Source: Deltaproteobacteria bacterium HGW-Deltaproteobacteria-12 (lineage in GTDB: Bacteria > Desulfobacterota > Syntrophia > Syntrophales > Smithellaceae). From it: a stretch of 64,000 nucleotides of DNA. The stretch spans positions 62,001-126,000 of the forward strand of contig PHBK01000012.1 in the NCBI GenBank assembly GCA_002840565.1. The letters run 5' to 3'. Both the position numbers and the translations under genes were made by a program. Below the pieces are notes generated by a model. The model saw nothing but the letters and a program-made list of their open reading frames with translations, had not been told where the DNA came from and ran no database searches. Numbering within the stretch: position 1 is the first letter of the stretch; each line of letters starts with the position of its first letter. Shown here in pieces: positions 8,013-17,537 of this stretch.

Positions 8013-8947
8013 TATTGTCCTCCTTTAATCAAAATCAAGTATTCATATTTATAAAGGTCATAAACAAATTGCTGGATGATTTCCTGTTCGTCGGTAAAAG
8101 GAGTCACTAGGCGCAGAGCGGTAAGCACCCGATCACTGCAGTTAAGAGGCAAAAAATCGACAAACTGGCCGCGAAAAGCGGTGTAATTATGCGCCCGGGC
8201 GAGTTTCTCCAGCTGAGAAAATTTGACGGTATACTCATCATGATTCTTGAGAGTTATTCTTTCCGGAGTGCCGGTCAAGGGAAAATTGATATATGGTTGG
8301 ATGGACGAAGGCAGCGTTGCTTCACAGCTATGTTCACTTAAATAGATATACTGCACTCCGGCCAGGCAGAGATTGTCTAAAACTTCCAGTGCGCCAATGT
8401 TAATATTTTCCCTGGCAGGTAAGGTCAGACAATATTTATCTTGAAAATAATTTATCTTATCCAGATAATAACGAGTCAGGGAATTATTTAATGAATCATC
8501 CGGGGATTGGGCGACCAGGGTAGGAAAATCGCCGATATTTTCATTGAGTATCGCCAGTTCATAGCATTGCAATTCACTGATTTTCATGCTGAGAATATTC
8601 CGATTAACAAATTCTGCGTTCCAACCGTCTAAAGATTGTTTCTGCTTTTCCAGCAGATAGGGAGAAATGTCCAGCATGGTCGCGTTCAGGGATGGAGCCA
8701 GGGTAAGAAAATCATGCATCAGATAGCCAAAACCGCCGCCGACTTCCAGGATGGTATTCAGCTTGCTGAAAGGGAAAAACTTATTCAGGAAATGAAAGAG
8801 CTGAAAACCGAAAGAACTGTTCATCCGCAGTGCTTTCCGGCAGGGGCTTTCATCAGACTGCAGGGCGTTGCAAACGGTCAACTCCCAGTTCAGAGAATGC
8901 TGGTCATGCAGGTAATATTCATCCGTCGTGTTCAAATAATACATCAT
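8012..8947 (-). CDS. SAM-dependent methyltransferase-like protein
   Basis: 311 residues. ILEVGGGFGYLMHDFL near residue 66 is a Rossmann motif I for S-adenosylmethionine, followed by ATMLDISPYLLEKQK (motif II acidic residue) and a plausible motif IV region LAILNENIGDFPT. I do not recognise the C-terminal half or the substrate. The gene is coupled to the DUF2845 gene by a one-base overlap. The ribosome site is weak. The 153 bases up to the next, divergent gene presumably hold both promoters, but no clear one is seen. Confidence 0.6.
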   Translation of the reverse strand: MMYYLNTTDEYYLHDQHSLNWELTVCNALQSDESPCRKALRMNSSFGFQLFHFLNKFFPFSKLNTILEVGGGFGYLMHDFLTLAPSLNATMLDISPYLLEKQKQSLDGWNAEFVNRNILSMKISELQCYELAILNENIGDFPTLVAQSPDDSLNNSLTRYYLDKINYFQDKYCLTLPARENINIGALEVLDNLCLAGVQYIYLSEHSCEATLPSSIQPYINFPLTGTPERITLKNHDEYTVKFSQLEKLARAHNYTAFRGQFVDFLPLNCSDRVLTALRLVTPFTDEQEIIQQFVYDLYKYEYLILIKGGQ

Positions 8948-9100
8948 ATTTATATTGAAAAAATAGTTTATTGGTAATACGGATTTTGTGATATTCAGAT
9001 TAGTAATTTAAAATTGGGGAAAAAGCAACTCTGAATATGATGCTTATCTGCAGATTGCAAAAGTAAAAGGCACTAATACTCATCCGGCAGGCGATAAAAA

Positions 9101-11494
9101 ATGTCACAATATGCGGCAAAGCTCATTGAGCTCCTACTCAACAGCTATCCCGATCTTTCCGGTTGGACAGTCATCTGTGCCAGCCAGAATGCTGTTGACC
9201 CGGTGCAGCATCTTATCCACGGCGAGCTGGGCGGTATACTGCCCAGAGTAGAAGGACTGCCATCATATATAACTAATAAGATCAGAGACCGTTTTAATCT
9301 TATGCCATTGCCCGATGACGATGATGAGAGATTGCTGTATTTTATCAAGTTCATTTCTGAAATATTACCTCAGGAAATGTATCCCTCACGTCGCGCGTCA
9401 TTCCTTCTTCCTCTTCTGGGCAAACTGGCGGCATATAACATCAACAGGGATACGATTTATGGCGCGGAGCGTTTTACCGATGATGAATGGAAGAGGCTCG
9501 AAGAATATCTGGAGATCGCGCAGGCTTTCCGCAGGTGGCTTGCCGGAAGAAATCTCTTCCTGCCGGATCTGGAAGCAGCGCGCTTAGATTTGATCACCCC
9601 CGGGGAAAAAGAAATCTTTTTCGGACTGCCCGCAATGACTCCGGTTACGGAGAGGTTCTATCGCAGGATAAGCAAGGAAAGATTATTTCTTGATAGTCCG
9701 CTTTACAGCCGGGAGCTTGCCGCTCCCGGTAATCTTCCCTTTGAGTCGGCCAAAAATCTTGTTGGTTCATTCGGCGGCAGGGTTGAGCCTTCCGAGGGCG
9801 CAGGTATCGAATTGGTTAAGCTGACCGGGCTTCATGCCATTGTTGACCTGGTGACGCAGGAAGTCTCCGATTTCCTCAAATCCCGGACGGGAAAAGACCA
9901 GCTGATGATATTCCTGCTTGATGAGTCGCTCACAGCAATGCTCTGGAACAGATCATTGCGCCTGTTCGCCAATGAGGTCAATCTCGCTGTCTGGTTGCCA
10001 TTTGCGACAACGTCAGCCGGACGAAGACTTTTATTCGAGTTAAAAAAGAGAGAACAGTCGGGGCTGTTACCGGATTTTAAGAAATATGCCATAAACTGTG
10101 CGGTGGAATTATCCAGGAATAGAGAAAACTATATACGTGAGGAATGTGAAGCGCTGGAAGCGGCCATAGCTTTGTCTACCCTCATTGATGATTGGAAAGA
10201 AAGACTGGGAGGTAATCTGTCCGATGCCGCAAAAATGCTTATCGATAGAAAAAAATTCCGCGTTAAGGGAGAAAGGTCCGCGCCGGTGCAGGTTGTCGGT
10301 TTCGGCCATGGTTCGGGAGAGAGATTCAGCAGGGGATTGATCCTGCCGCTGGATGCCGGAATAATGCCGTCACAGCCTTTTGAAGGTCCTTTCATCAATC
10401 CGGTGCATATTCCGCAGATGCGAAAAAGCGTCTTTGAATACGAGGACCTCCTTTTCCGGCAAGTTCTGGCGCAGGGCGATAAGATTAAAATAGCCGCAGT
10501 GGACGACAAAATAAGGGAACGGACGCCAAGTTACTATCTGAACTTTCTGGCGCAGGAATTCGGCAGACCGATTAAAACAATAGCATTTAAAGAATATTTA
10601 TCGGAAAAGCAGGGCAGCCCAAAGCCGGCAATAATAATCGACGCTAATCTGCGCAACAGGCTGAAAGAATATACTTATTCTTTTTCGAGTCTTATCAAGA
10701 TCCTGGCCTGCCCGTTTTCGTTCTATCAGCAATATATCCTCCGCCTTGAAACTCCTTCATTTATGGATGATGATGAGAAGATAACCATGCAGATGGGAAC
10801 TTTCGTCCATAAATTTCTGCAACAGCTCTCCACGGAAAGAAAGGAGCTGCTCGATAAATGGGAGTTGCTTTTCGATGAACTATGGGCAAGCGATGAAAAC
10901 GCGGAAATAAGAGATATTAACGGAATAAATATCTACATGCTGAACGCCAGGATATTATTGCGGGAAATCTATAAAGACGAATTGGCGGCAGGGCAGCGAT
11001 TGGTTTTTGCCGACAATGCCTGGTCGTGTGAGGAAAAATTCAACGGGACGATTGCCGGGTGCTACAAAATAACCGGTCGTTCCGACAGACTGATAAAGAG
11101 ATCAGGACGCACCGAGGTCATTGATTTCAAGTATTCCAAAAAGACCGCCAGGTTCAATCTTCCCGTAAGAACAACCGTGCTGGAGCGCCTTAAAGAAAAA
11201 GGAATTCTGCATCCTGCCGCACAGCTCATGATCTATCAGCACTTTATTAAAGAAGTAGACGGGGCCTTTTTTTATTTTCTGAAGGAGTCATCAGCGGATC
11301 GGGTTATGATGCTTCCGGAGGATCTGAGCCTTCAGGCGGATGATCTGATGTCTGCGATCAAGGAGCGCCTGGACGTAATAATCGGCGGAAGTGAACTGGC
11401 AACGAATTATGAATCTGCGGAGTGCGAATACTGCCTGTTTCAGGCTTTATGTGGAAGAGAAGATTTTTATAAGGCCGCAAGGGAGAAGAATTGA
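9101..11494 (+). CDS. addB: AddB-like PD-(D/E)XK nuclease subunit with Fe-S cysteines
   Basis: 797 residues. The C-terminal nuclease has GRSDRLIKR and EVIDFKYSKK (about residues 661-677), the D-(D/E)xK catalytic pattern. Cysteines at about 536, 775, 778 and 784 (the last three as CEYCLFQALC, C-x2-C-x5-C) match the iron-sulfur 'staple' of AddB. The N-terminal two thirds would be the inactivated helicase-like scaffold that scans for Chi. It works with AddA downstream in processing double-strand ends for RecA. The stop overlaps the addA start by one base (TGATG). Confidence 0.8.
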   Translation: MSQYAAKLIELLLNSYPDLSGWTVICASQNAVDPVQHLIHGELGGILPRVEGLPSYITNKIRDRFNLMPLPDDDDERLLYFIKFISEILPQEMYPSRRASFLLPLLGKLAAYNINRDTIYGAERFTDDEWKRLEEYLEIAQAFRRWLAGRNLFLPDLEAARLDLITPGEKEIFFGLPAMTPVTERFYRRISKERLFLDSPLYSRELAAPGNLPFESAKNLVGSFGGRVEPSEGAGIELVKLTGLHAIVDLVTQEVSDFLKSRTGKDQLMIFLLDESLTAMLWNRSLRLFANEVNLAVWLPFATTSAGRRLLFELKKREQSGLLPDFKKYAINCAVELSRNRENYIREECEALEAAIALSTLIDDWKERLGGNLSDAAKMLIDRKKFRVKGERSAPVQVVGFGHGSGERFSRGLILPLDAGIMPSQPFEGPFINPVHIPQMRKSVFEYEDLLFRQVLAQGDKIKIAAVDDKIRERTPSYYLNFLAQEFGRPIKTIAFKEYLSEKQGSPKPAIIIDANLRNRLKEYTYSFSSLIKILACPFSFYQQYILRLETPSFMDDDEKITMQMGTFVHKFLQQLSTERKELLDKWELLFDELWASDENAEIRDINGINIYMLNARILLREIYKDELAAGQRLVFADNAWSCEEKFNGTIAGCYKITGRSDRLIKRSGRTEVIDFKYSKKTARFNLPVRTTVLERLKEKGILHPAAQLMIYQHFIKEVDGAFFYFLKESSADRVMMLPEDLSLQADDLMSAIKERLDVIIGGSELATNYESAECEYCLFQALCGREDFYKAAREKN

Positions 11495-14283
11495 TGCAAA
11501 GTATTCTTCTGAAAGCCTCAGCCGGTTCGGGAAAGACAACAAACCTTACCAGGGAAGTGTATGCAAGGATATCTTCCCGGGCTAAATTCATCTCTGCACT
11601 GACTTTTACCCGCGCTGCTACTGTAGAGATGCGTTCCCGGATCATGGAAGAGATAGCGTACAAAAAAGAGATGCCCCTGCTGGACAGGCTCGGCCTGATT
11701 ATGGAGGCGGGCAGGGTAGGGTATTCCACCATTGACTCCTTTTTTTACAGACTTTTTGCCGCCTCCGGTTATGCGCCCAAGATGGCTGACGAGAAGGCAC
11801 AGATAGAAATATCCTCCGAGATCGAAAGTCTTTTTCGTGAAAATGTAATGCTCAGCGGCAAAGGAGATAAGCTGATCGTAGCCGCCAGGATATTGAGAAC
11901 AGACATGGACACACTCTGGGGATCTCTTGCTGATGAACAGAACATCGATCGATGTCTGCAGGATAAAGACAGGCTGGAAGATCTTGACGACCTGATGAAA
12001 GAGAACGGCATATTAAGGAATAGCCTGGAAGCTCTGAGTAAAAAGGCAAATGAGTTGTCGGGTTTGATCCCGGCCGGTAACGTTCAAAAATTGGTTATAA
12101 AAGCATTATCCGATTATGACGGTTTTATTTCCAAAACGGCTGCATCTCATTGTGATCTGAAAAATTACGCAAGCCTCGGCAAGAATATAGCGTGGGATAA
12201 AAGCCCCTACTCGGATCTAAACAGTATTTTCCGGGATTATCGAAAGACTGCCGAGAAGTTGTCCCTGAACAAGGCAATTCTCCGGCAGCTGGCGGTTGCT
12301 TTTCTTTGCGATACATATCTTGCTGCGGCAGAAGCTGTAAAAAAAGAAAAGGGATTGATATTTTTTTCCGATGTGCGCAAATCCCTGCTTGCCCTGGACG
12401 GACTCTATTCGAGCGAAAGACCGAAGCTGATGAGCAACTATTTCTCCCTCGGGCTCGACAGAACCGATCATCTGCTGATTGACGAATTCCAGGATACCTC
12501 AACCGGTGATATTGCCATACTGCTTCCCCTCATTGACGAGATTTTGTCCGGTCCCGGGGAGCGCGGCGAAAGGTCATTCTTTGCCGTTGGAGACTGGAAA
12601 CAAATGATCTACGGATGGCGCGGCGCTGATCGGGAAGCACTCGAAAAGGCAATCGGCGTTTATATCGAAAGCGGTGTAATAGCTGAACGCTCACTGGAAT
12701 ACAATTACCGCAGCACGCCGCTGCTGATCTCTTTTTTTAACCAGCTTGTGGAAAATTTATTTTCCGGAAAAGAACAAACGGAGAAACAGCGCCCGCCGGA
12801 TAAATATCAAGGATATGAAGGTGTGACGGAGGTAAGCCTTATTCAGCTCAAGAAAGAAGGTCTTTCAGAAGCCTTTTATTATCCAAAAATCCTTGAGGTG
12901 TTGAAGAAGAAAAAGTCAGAGTACGGCTGTTCATGGGGAGACATGGCGGTGCTGACTGCCACCAACAACCATGTCCAGAAAATAGCCTCTGAACTGCACA
13001 AAGACGGTATCGCTGTCTCAGAGGTCAAGGGCAGGCAGCTTCTTTCGACTTCCGCCGGTGTCGCGGTAATGCTTTTCATTGCCGGTGTCCTCTCCCAGAA
13101 AGGTGAAAACCTCTTCACTAAAGCGGCGGCGCAGTCGCCTTTATGGGAGAAATTATTCGTAAATGTCGATGATTACCAGGCAGAGATGGCCAGGAGATTT
13201 CCCAAGCCATTCGGGATAATGGCTGTCAGCCACACGATCGAACTATTACGAGGGAAAATACCGGCAACAATCCTGGATATCTGGCAGGATGAGGCAGAAG
13301 AATTCTTCAGTCAGGGCGGCGCTGACGCAGATGACTTCCTTTTACGGATGTTCCATATAAGGTTTAGCGTGAAAGTGCCGGAGGCCGAGAACAGGAATAA
13401 TATTAAAGTTGATACCATTCATGGAACAAAAGGGCTTCAGTTCCAGCACGTTTTTATTTTCTGGAACGAGGATGAAAGAGAGTCGCCATTCTATCTGGAT
13501 TCAGAGAAATGCCATCTGCAATTTTCCCGCAGGGAAATCGATTTGTGGACGGCAAGCGAAACCGGCCTGGCCAAAGAAATAGTCGAAAATCATGAAAAAA
13601 ATACACAGCGGCAGCGCGAGGAGAGAGCCAATGTTTTCTATGTGGCCGCGACCAGGGCGATACAGACGCTGGCTGTTTTTCTCCCCACAAACAAAGGAGA
13701 GAATTACAAACCCGTTCATCAGGCGGTACTTAATACATTTGCGCAGTTAGCACCTGGTGGCTTTAAAAAGGAAATATGCTCGCTATCCGGTCAGGCAAAA
13801 GAGGCTGAAAACATGGCAATATTTAATGTGCCGGAAAAGAATAATGATGAACCTGATAAATATGGCGAGCTCGACCCGGCGCTTATATCTGCTTATATCA
13901 AGAGGGGCATCATGCGCGGGGAAAGACTGCACCGCTGGCTGGCGAAAGTTCTTGATCAATCTCAACTGCCGCCGCAGGGTGAGCTGGGTGACGAGGAATA
14001 TGATGCAGCGATTAAATTTGTCGCCAGAAACGATGTCGCCGGTATCATGTTCAGGAAAGGCCAGCTCTATATCGAACAGCAGATCTCGGACAAAAACAAT
14101 TTTGGCATCGTCGACAGGATGATTGTGTCGAATAATCTTATAACAATTATTGATTACAAATCAGGTTCCATGCGCGGGCTCAAGCAAAAGTACGACGAAC
14201 AGCGTAAACGATATATAAAAATCATGGAGTCGCTCTATCCGCAGAGGCCCGTAGAATATCATATTTTAACAATCGATATTTAA
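11494..14283 (+). CDS. addA: AddA-like UvrD-family helicase/nuclease
   Basis: 930 residues from ATG 11494, preceded by GGGAGAAG; an in-frame TTG one codon upstream is less likely. Helicase motifs in order: Walker A KASAGSGKTTNL (residues 8-19), Walker B LLIDEFQDTS (about 328), GDWKQMIYGWRGAD, VDTIHGTKGLQFQHVFIF, and FYVAATRA. The C-terminal FGIVDRMIVSNNLITIIDYK is a RecB-type PD-(D/E)XK nuclease. This is shorter than Bacillus AddA but has all parts. With AddB it forms the end-resecting helicase-nuclease. Confidence 0.85.
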   Translation: MQSILLKASAGSGKTTNLTREVYARISSRAKFISALTFTRAATVEMRSRIMEEIAYKKEMPLLDRLGLIMEAGRVGYSTIDSFFYRLFAASGYAPKMADEKAQIEISSEIESLFRENVMLSGKGDKLIVAARILRTDMDTLWGSLADEQNIDRCLQDKDRLEDLDDLMKENGILRNSLEALSKKANELSGLIPAGNVQKLVIKALSDYDGFISKTAASHCDLKNYASLGKNIAWDKSPYSDLNSIFRDYRKTAEKLSLNKAILRQLAVAFLCDTYLAAAEAVKKEKGLIFFSDVRKSLLALDGLYSSERPKLMSNYFSLGLDRTDHLLIDEFQDTSTGDIAILLPLIDEILSGPGERGERSFFAVGDWKQMIYGWRGADREALEKAIGVYIESGVIAERSLEYNYRSTPLLISFFNQLVENLFSGKEQTEKQRPPDKYQGYEGVTEVSLIQLKKEGLSEAFYYPKILEVLKKKKSEYGCSWGDMAVLTATNNHVQKIASELHKDGIAVSEVKGRQLLSTSAGVAVMLFIAGVLSQKGENLFTKAAAQSPLWEKLFVNVDDYQAEMARRFPKPFGIMAVSHTIELLRGKIPATILDIWQDEAEEFFSQGGADADDFLLRMFHIRFSVKVPEAENRNNIKVDTIHGTKGLQFQHVFIFWNEDERESPFYLDSEKCHLQFSRREIDLWTASETGLAKEIVENHEKNTQRQREERANVFYVAATRAIQTLAVFLPTNKGENYKPVHQAVLNTFAQLAPGGFKKEICSLSGQAKEAENMAIFNVPEKNNDEPDKYGELDPALISAYIKRGIMRGERLHRWLAKVLDQSQLPPQGELGDEEYDAAIKFVARNDVAGIMFRKGQLYIEQQISDKNNFGIVDRMIVSNNLITIIDYKSGSMRGLKQKYDEQRKRYIKIMESLYPQRPVEYHILTIDI

Positions 14284-14516
14284 AAGATCATAATAATCAG
14301 GGGCAGTTGCCGCCGGAAAAATATCCAAACAGGGCAAAGTCATTTAATATGGAATAATATCAATCATATATGGCTGCTTTGGTTTTGGCAAAATGTTCCT
14401 TAAATTGCTGTTATAAGTCTTGACAATTATGGGGCAATCCATTAGCTTACGACCTTAAATTTGACCGGTAAGAGAACTTCGGGAAAATATCGCGGGACCT
14501 TAAAGAGGAAAAAATA

Positions 14517-14927
14517 ATGATTGGTGTACTTATAACAACGCACGGTAGTTTAGGCACTGAGCTGATAAAAGCGGCAGAGCTGATCAAGGGCCCGCTCACG
14601 GGAGTGTTGCATATTTCAACCGATCAAACCAAAGGTGTTGAAGATTTGAAAAAGGAGATCGGCAATGCCATCAAGAAACTGGATAAAGGCAAAGGGGTAT
14701 TAATTCTTACGGATCTTTTCGGCGGAACGCCCTCTAACATTTCTCTGTCTTTCCTGAAAGAAGGAAAGGTGGAAGTTGTCACCGGGGTTAATTTGCCGAT
14801 GATGATGAAGATATATGACAAAAAAGATGACATGACTTTGAACGAATATGCCTGCATGATTAAAGAATACGGCAAAAAGAATATATCTGTGGCGAGCGAA
14901 ATATTAAGCAAAAAAGCAGTCGGGTGA
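14517..14927 (+). CDS. PTS EIIA component, mannose family
   Basis: 136 residues. GVLITTHGSLGTELIKAAE contains the phosphorylated His9 of the mannose-type EIIA, and ILTDLFGGTPSNISL is the second family signature. It accepts phosphate from HPr and passes it to EIIB. The 232-base gap upstream (14284-14516) probably contains its promoter. The next gene, EIIB, starts 4 bases after the stop. Neither HPr nor enzyme I lies in the window. Confidence 0.9.
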   Translation: MIGVLITTHGSLGTELIKAAELIKGPLTGVLHISTDQTKGVEDLKKEIGNAIKKLDKGKGVLILTDLFGGTPSNISLSFLKEGKVEVVTGVNLPMMMKIYDKKDDMTLNEYACMIKEYGKKNISVASEILSKKAVG

Positions 14928-14931
14928 AGAA

Positions 14932-15447
14932 TTGACAGATGCTGGCTATGACATAGCTTTGGTTCGCATTGACAACAGGCTGGTACACGGTCAAATTCTG
15001 GAAGCATGGGTGCCGTTCATTAAGGCAAAATGCATAATAGTTGTAAGTGACGGTGCCGCCTGTGATTTTTATTGTGAAACCGTAATCCGGATGGCCGTAC
15101 CCAGTTCAATCGAAGTGATAATTCTAACAGTCGAAGATTTCGCTAAAACATATACCTTCAGCCGAAATGCCGGGAAGAAGACAATAGTTTTATTTTCCTC
15201 AGTTGCTGATGCTTACAGGGCTTACAAACTTGGCTTTCACTTTGATCATCTCAACATCGGCAATATCTATAATGAAGAATACAAAGTATGCCATGGTACG
15301 TCGGTTTTTCTGTGCGATGACGAAATAAAAGATCTTTTGAAGCTTTTGGAAAATGAAGGAGTGGCGATAGGAATAAGACGCATTCCACGGGAACGGGCTG
15401 TGAATATACAAGACGTATTTAAAGATTATTGCGCAATAACGCCATAA
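14932..15447 (+). CDS. PTS EIIB component, mannose/sorbose family
   Basis: 171 residues from a TTG codon at 14932 (ribosome site GTGAAGA inside the EIIA end). LVRIDNRLVHGQILEAWVPF holds the phospho-accepting His (residue 19) of mannose-type EIIB. The rest follows the family (GFHFDHLNIGNIYNEEYK resembles the conserved NIGN region). It sits between EIIA and EIIC in one operon. Confidence 0.88.
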   Translation: MTDAGYDIALVRIDNRLVHGQILEAWVPFIKAKCIIVVSDGAACDFYCETVIRMAVPSSIEVIILTVEDFAKTYTFSRNAGKKTIVLFSSVADAYRAYKLGFHFDHLNIGNIYNEEYKVCHGTSVFLCDDEIKDLLKLLENEGVAIGIRRIPRERAVNIQDVFKDYCAITP

Positions 15448-15462
15448 AAAAGTGGTATTTAA

Positions 15463-16158
15463 TTGCTGACAAAAATAATTTTGATATCTTTTTGCGGCGG
15501 CCTGTTTTGTCTTGATCGGATTTTCATTCAAGCTATGATTTCCCGACCGGTTGTTGTCGCCCCGTTCATCGGATTGCTCTGTAATAATCTTCATGCGGGT
15601 TTGATTATTGGCGTTTTAGTGGAAATATTCTGGATTGACCGCATTCCCGTCGGGACATATATCCCTCCCAACGATTCCATAGTTGCTGTTTTAGCAACAT
15701 CAATTGCCGTCCTGGCAGGTCAAAGCGCAGGAGGAACAAGCCCCCAGCTCATTGCTCTGGCGATACTGATTACTTTGCCCCTGGGAATAATTGCCAAGAA
15801 AATGGATACTTATATCATTACATCCAATAATGTTCTTTCTGATCTTGCCCTCGAAGACGCTAAGGCAGGTAACTTTAAAGCCATTGAACGGAAAAATTAT
15901 GCCGGCTTAATGAAAGCATTTTTGATAACTGTGTGTTATCTATTTGCGGCGCAAGGCCTGATGGTTCCCGCAGTCAGCTGGCTCTACCCCAAGCTCAATG
16001 CACAGATATTAAATACGCTTTTTCTGCTTTACTATTTTCTGCCTTTGTTGGGTATTGCCGTGGCCATTAATACAATCAAGCTGCGCGGCGCCGTTCCGGT
16101 CTTTTGTGCAATATTATTAATTCTGGTTTTTGCCTGGGAATTCTATCATGCCTTCTGA
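15463..16158 (+). CDS. PTS EIIC component, sorbose/mannose family membrane protein
   Basis: 231 residues from a TTG at 15463, with about seven hydrophobic helices; GGLFCLDRIF, NNLHAGLIIGVLVEIFWIDRIPVGTYIPPND and AQSAGGTS-like segments are characteristic of EIIC-sorbose. In this family the sugar channel needs EIID, which is missing: the next gene is rimI, overlapping by 11 bases. The system may therefore be regulatory, or use an unlinked EIID. Confidence 0.8.
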   Translation: MLTKIILISFCGGLFCLDRIFIQAMISRPVVVAPFIGLLCNNLHAGLIIGVLVEIFWIDRIPVGTYIPPNDSIVAVLATSIAVLAGQSAGGTSPQLIALAILITLPLGIIAKKMDTYIITSNNVLSDLALEDAKAGNFKAIERKNYAGLMKAFLITVCYLFAAQGLMVPAVSWLYPKLNAQILNTLFLLYYFLPLLGIAVAINTIKLRGAVPVFCAILLILVFAWEFYHAF

Positions 16159-16621
16159 GACTGATACTATCGCGGTGGCCATCGACTTGATGGGAAATAA
16201 AGATTTGCCGGAAATTATGGCCATTGAAAAGGACTCCTTCGTTTCGCCCTGGTCGGAGAGGATGTTCCTCGATGAACTCAAACTGAAGCATTCCCAGCGT
16301 CTGGTTGCGCGCTTATCTCAGGGCAAAAACAGTATTATCGGCGGTTATCTCATATTCTGGATAGTTGCCGATGAAGCTCATTTGCATAATCTTGCCGTTA
16401 AAAAAGAATTTCGCCGGCAGGGTCTGGCTCAGGGATTTATGAATGTGATGAAAGAAATAGCCCACCAGGCAGGGGCAAAATCTCAGACTCTGGAAGTTCG
16501 GGAATCAAATACAGAAGCAATAAAGCTTTACCGGAAATGCGGTTTTGTAGTAAAAGGAAAAAGGCCGCTTTATTATACGGATACTCAAGAAGATGCATTG
16601 ATAATGTGGGCGGGCGTCTAA
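16148..16621 (+). CDS. rimI: Ribosomal protein S18 alanine N-acetyltransferase RimI
   Basis: 157 residues of GNAT fold. The acetyl-CoA site is EAHLHNLAVKKEFRRQGLAQG, and EVRESNTEAIKLYRKCGFVVKGKRPLYY is the typical RimI C-terminal half. I chose ATG 16148, which overlaps the EIIC gene by 11 bases; the TTG at 16130 adds residues not seen in RimI. It acetylates the N-terminal residue of ribosomal protein S18. It lies at the end of the PTS operon, and a heptamer repeat array follows it. Confidence 0.85.
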   Translation: MPSETDTIAVAIDLMGNKDLPEIMAIEKDSFVSPWSERMFLDELKLKHSQRLVARLSQGKNSIIGGYLIFWIVADEAHLHNLAVKKEFRRQGLAQGFMNVMKEIAHQAGAKSQTLEVRESNTEAIKLYRKCGFVVKGKRPLYYTDTQEDALIMWAGV

Positions 16622-16625
16622 AACA

Positions 16626-16709
16626 GGCTGAAGGCTGAAGGTTAAAGGAACAAGAATAAAGGCTGAAGACTAAAGGCTGAAGGCTGAAGGCTGACGGTAG
16701 AAGGGTAGA
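16626..16709. repeat. Twelve-unit degenerate heptamer array (consensus GGCTGAA)
   Basis: Exactly 84 bases made of 12 gap-free 7-mers: GGCTGAA, GGCTGAA, GGTTAAA, GGAACAA, GAATAAA, GGCTGAA, GACTAAA, GGCTGAA, GGCTGAA, GGCTGAC, GGTAGAA, GGGTAGA. The pyrK ATG begins at the very next base, so the last two units (GAAGGGT) supply its ribosome-binding site. The array fills nearly all the space between rimI and pyrK. Confidence 0.85.
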
Positions 16710-17528
16710 ATGGCGAAAAATATATTTGTTGGTGAAATCATTAAAAATGAAGAAATCCGGCCTGATTACTTCCTGATGAAAGTGCGGCTGCCGCATTCCT
16801 TTGATCACCCCCGGCCGGGTCAGTTCGTCATGATTCGCATCGCCGGGCTCGCCGAACCTTTTCTGGGCCGGCCCATCAGCATCTATTCTTATCATCTGCG
16901 CAAATCATCCGGTGAAATAGAACTTCTCTACCGCGTTGTGGGCAAAGGAACGCAAATATTGGCGGGTTTAATATCCGGGTCTCAGGTGGAAGTTCATGGC
17001 CCGTTGGGCGGCAGTTATTCGCTTTCCCCGGAAAAAGAAAATATCGTTCTTATCGCCGGAGGAATTGGCGTGGCGCCTTTATCGCTGCTGGCGCAATATT
17101 TATGCAAGAACACGTCCGCTGCGACATCTCGCCTGAGCTTTTACCTGGGCGCTCAAACGGCAAAAGAAATCGTCGGCCTGGATAAACTAAGCAAGCTTTG
17201 CTACAAAATGAAAATATGCACTGACGACGGATCAAGGGGGCGCAAATTACTTGTTACTGAAGCATTCCAGGAAGATATTCTAAAATACGATCCCGCCGAC
17301 ACCGCTGTTTATGCCTGCGGCCCGAGGGGGATGATCAAAGCGCTGGCCGGTATATTAAGCCCCGGCAAATTCTTTTGCCAGGTTTCACTGGAAGAGAGAA
17401 TGGCCTGCGGCACGGGAGCCTGTATGGGCTGTGCTGTCGCTGTCAAAGGCGGTTCAGGTGATGTTGTCTATAAAAGGGTATGTTCAGACGGGCCGGTGTT
17501 CAATCTCGAAGATATTGTCTGGGAGTAA
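16710..17528 (+). CDS. pyrK: Dihydroorotate dehydrogenase electron-transfer subunit PyrK
   Basis: 272 residues, ferredoxin-reductase fold. The FAD site is FLGRPISIYSY, the NAD site IVLIAGGIGVAPLSLLAQY, and the C-terminal [2Fe-2S] cysteines are C233, C238, C241 (CGTGACMGC) and C258. It transfers electrons from PyrD's FMN to NAD. The start follows directly on the heptamer array, and pyrD lies 9 bases downstream. Confidence 0.93.
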   Translation: MAKNIFVGEIIKNEEIRPDYFLMKVRLPHSFDHPRPGQFVMIRIAGLAEPFLGRPISIYSYHLRKSSGEIELLYRVVGKGTQILAGLISGSQVEVHGPLGGSYSLSPEKENIVLIAGGIGVAPLSLLAQYLCKNTSAATSRLSFYLGAQTAKEIVGLDKLSKLCYKMKICTDDGSRGRKLLVTEAFQEDILKYDPADTAVYACGPRGMIKALAGILSPGKFFCQVSLEERMACGTGACMGCAVAVKGGSGDVVYKRVCSDGPVFNLEDIVWE

Positions 17529-17537
17529 CGGGATTCC

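Noticed and set aside
14420..14448. Possible promoter TTGACA-N17-TAGCTT before the PTS operon
   Set aside because: The -10 box matches the consensus at only three positions, so it is too weak to list.
16626..16709. Heptamer array as a CRISPR or protein-coding repeat
   Set aside because: Seven-base gap-free units lie between two genes, with stop codons and no spacers.
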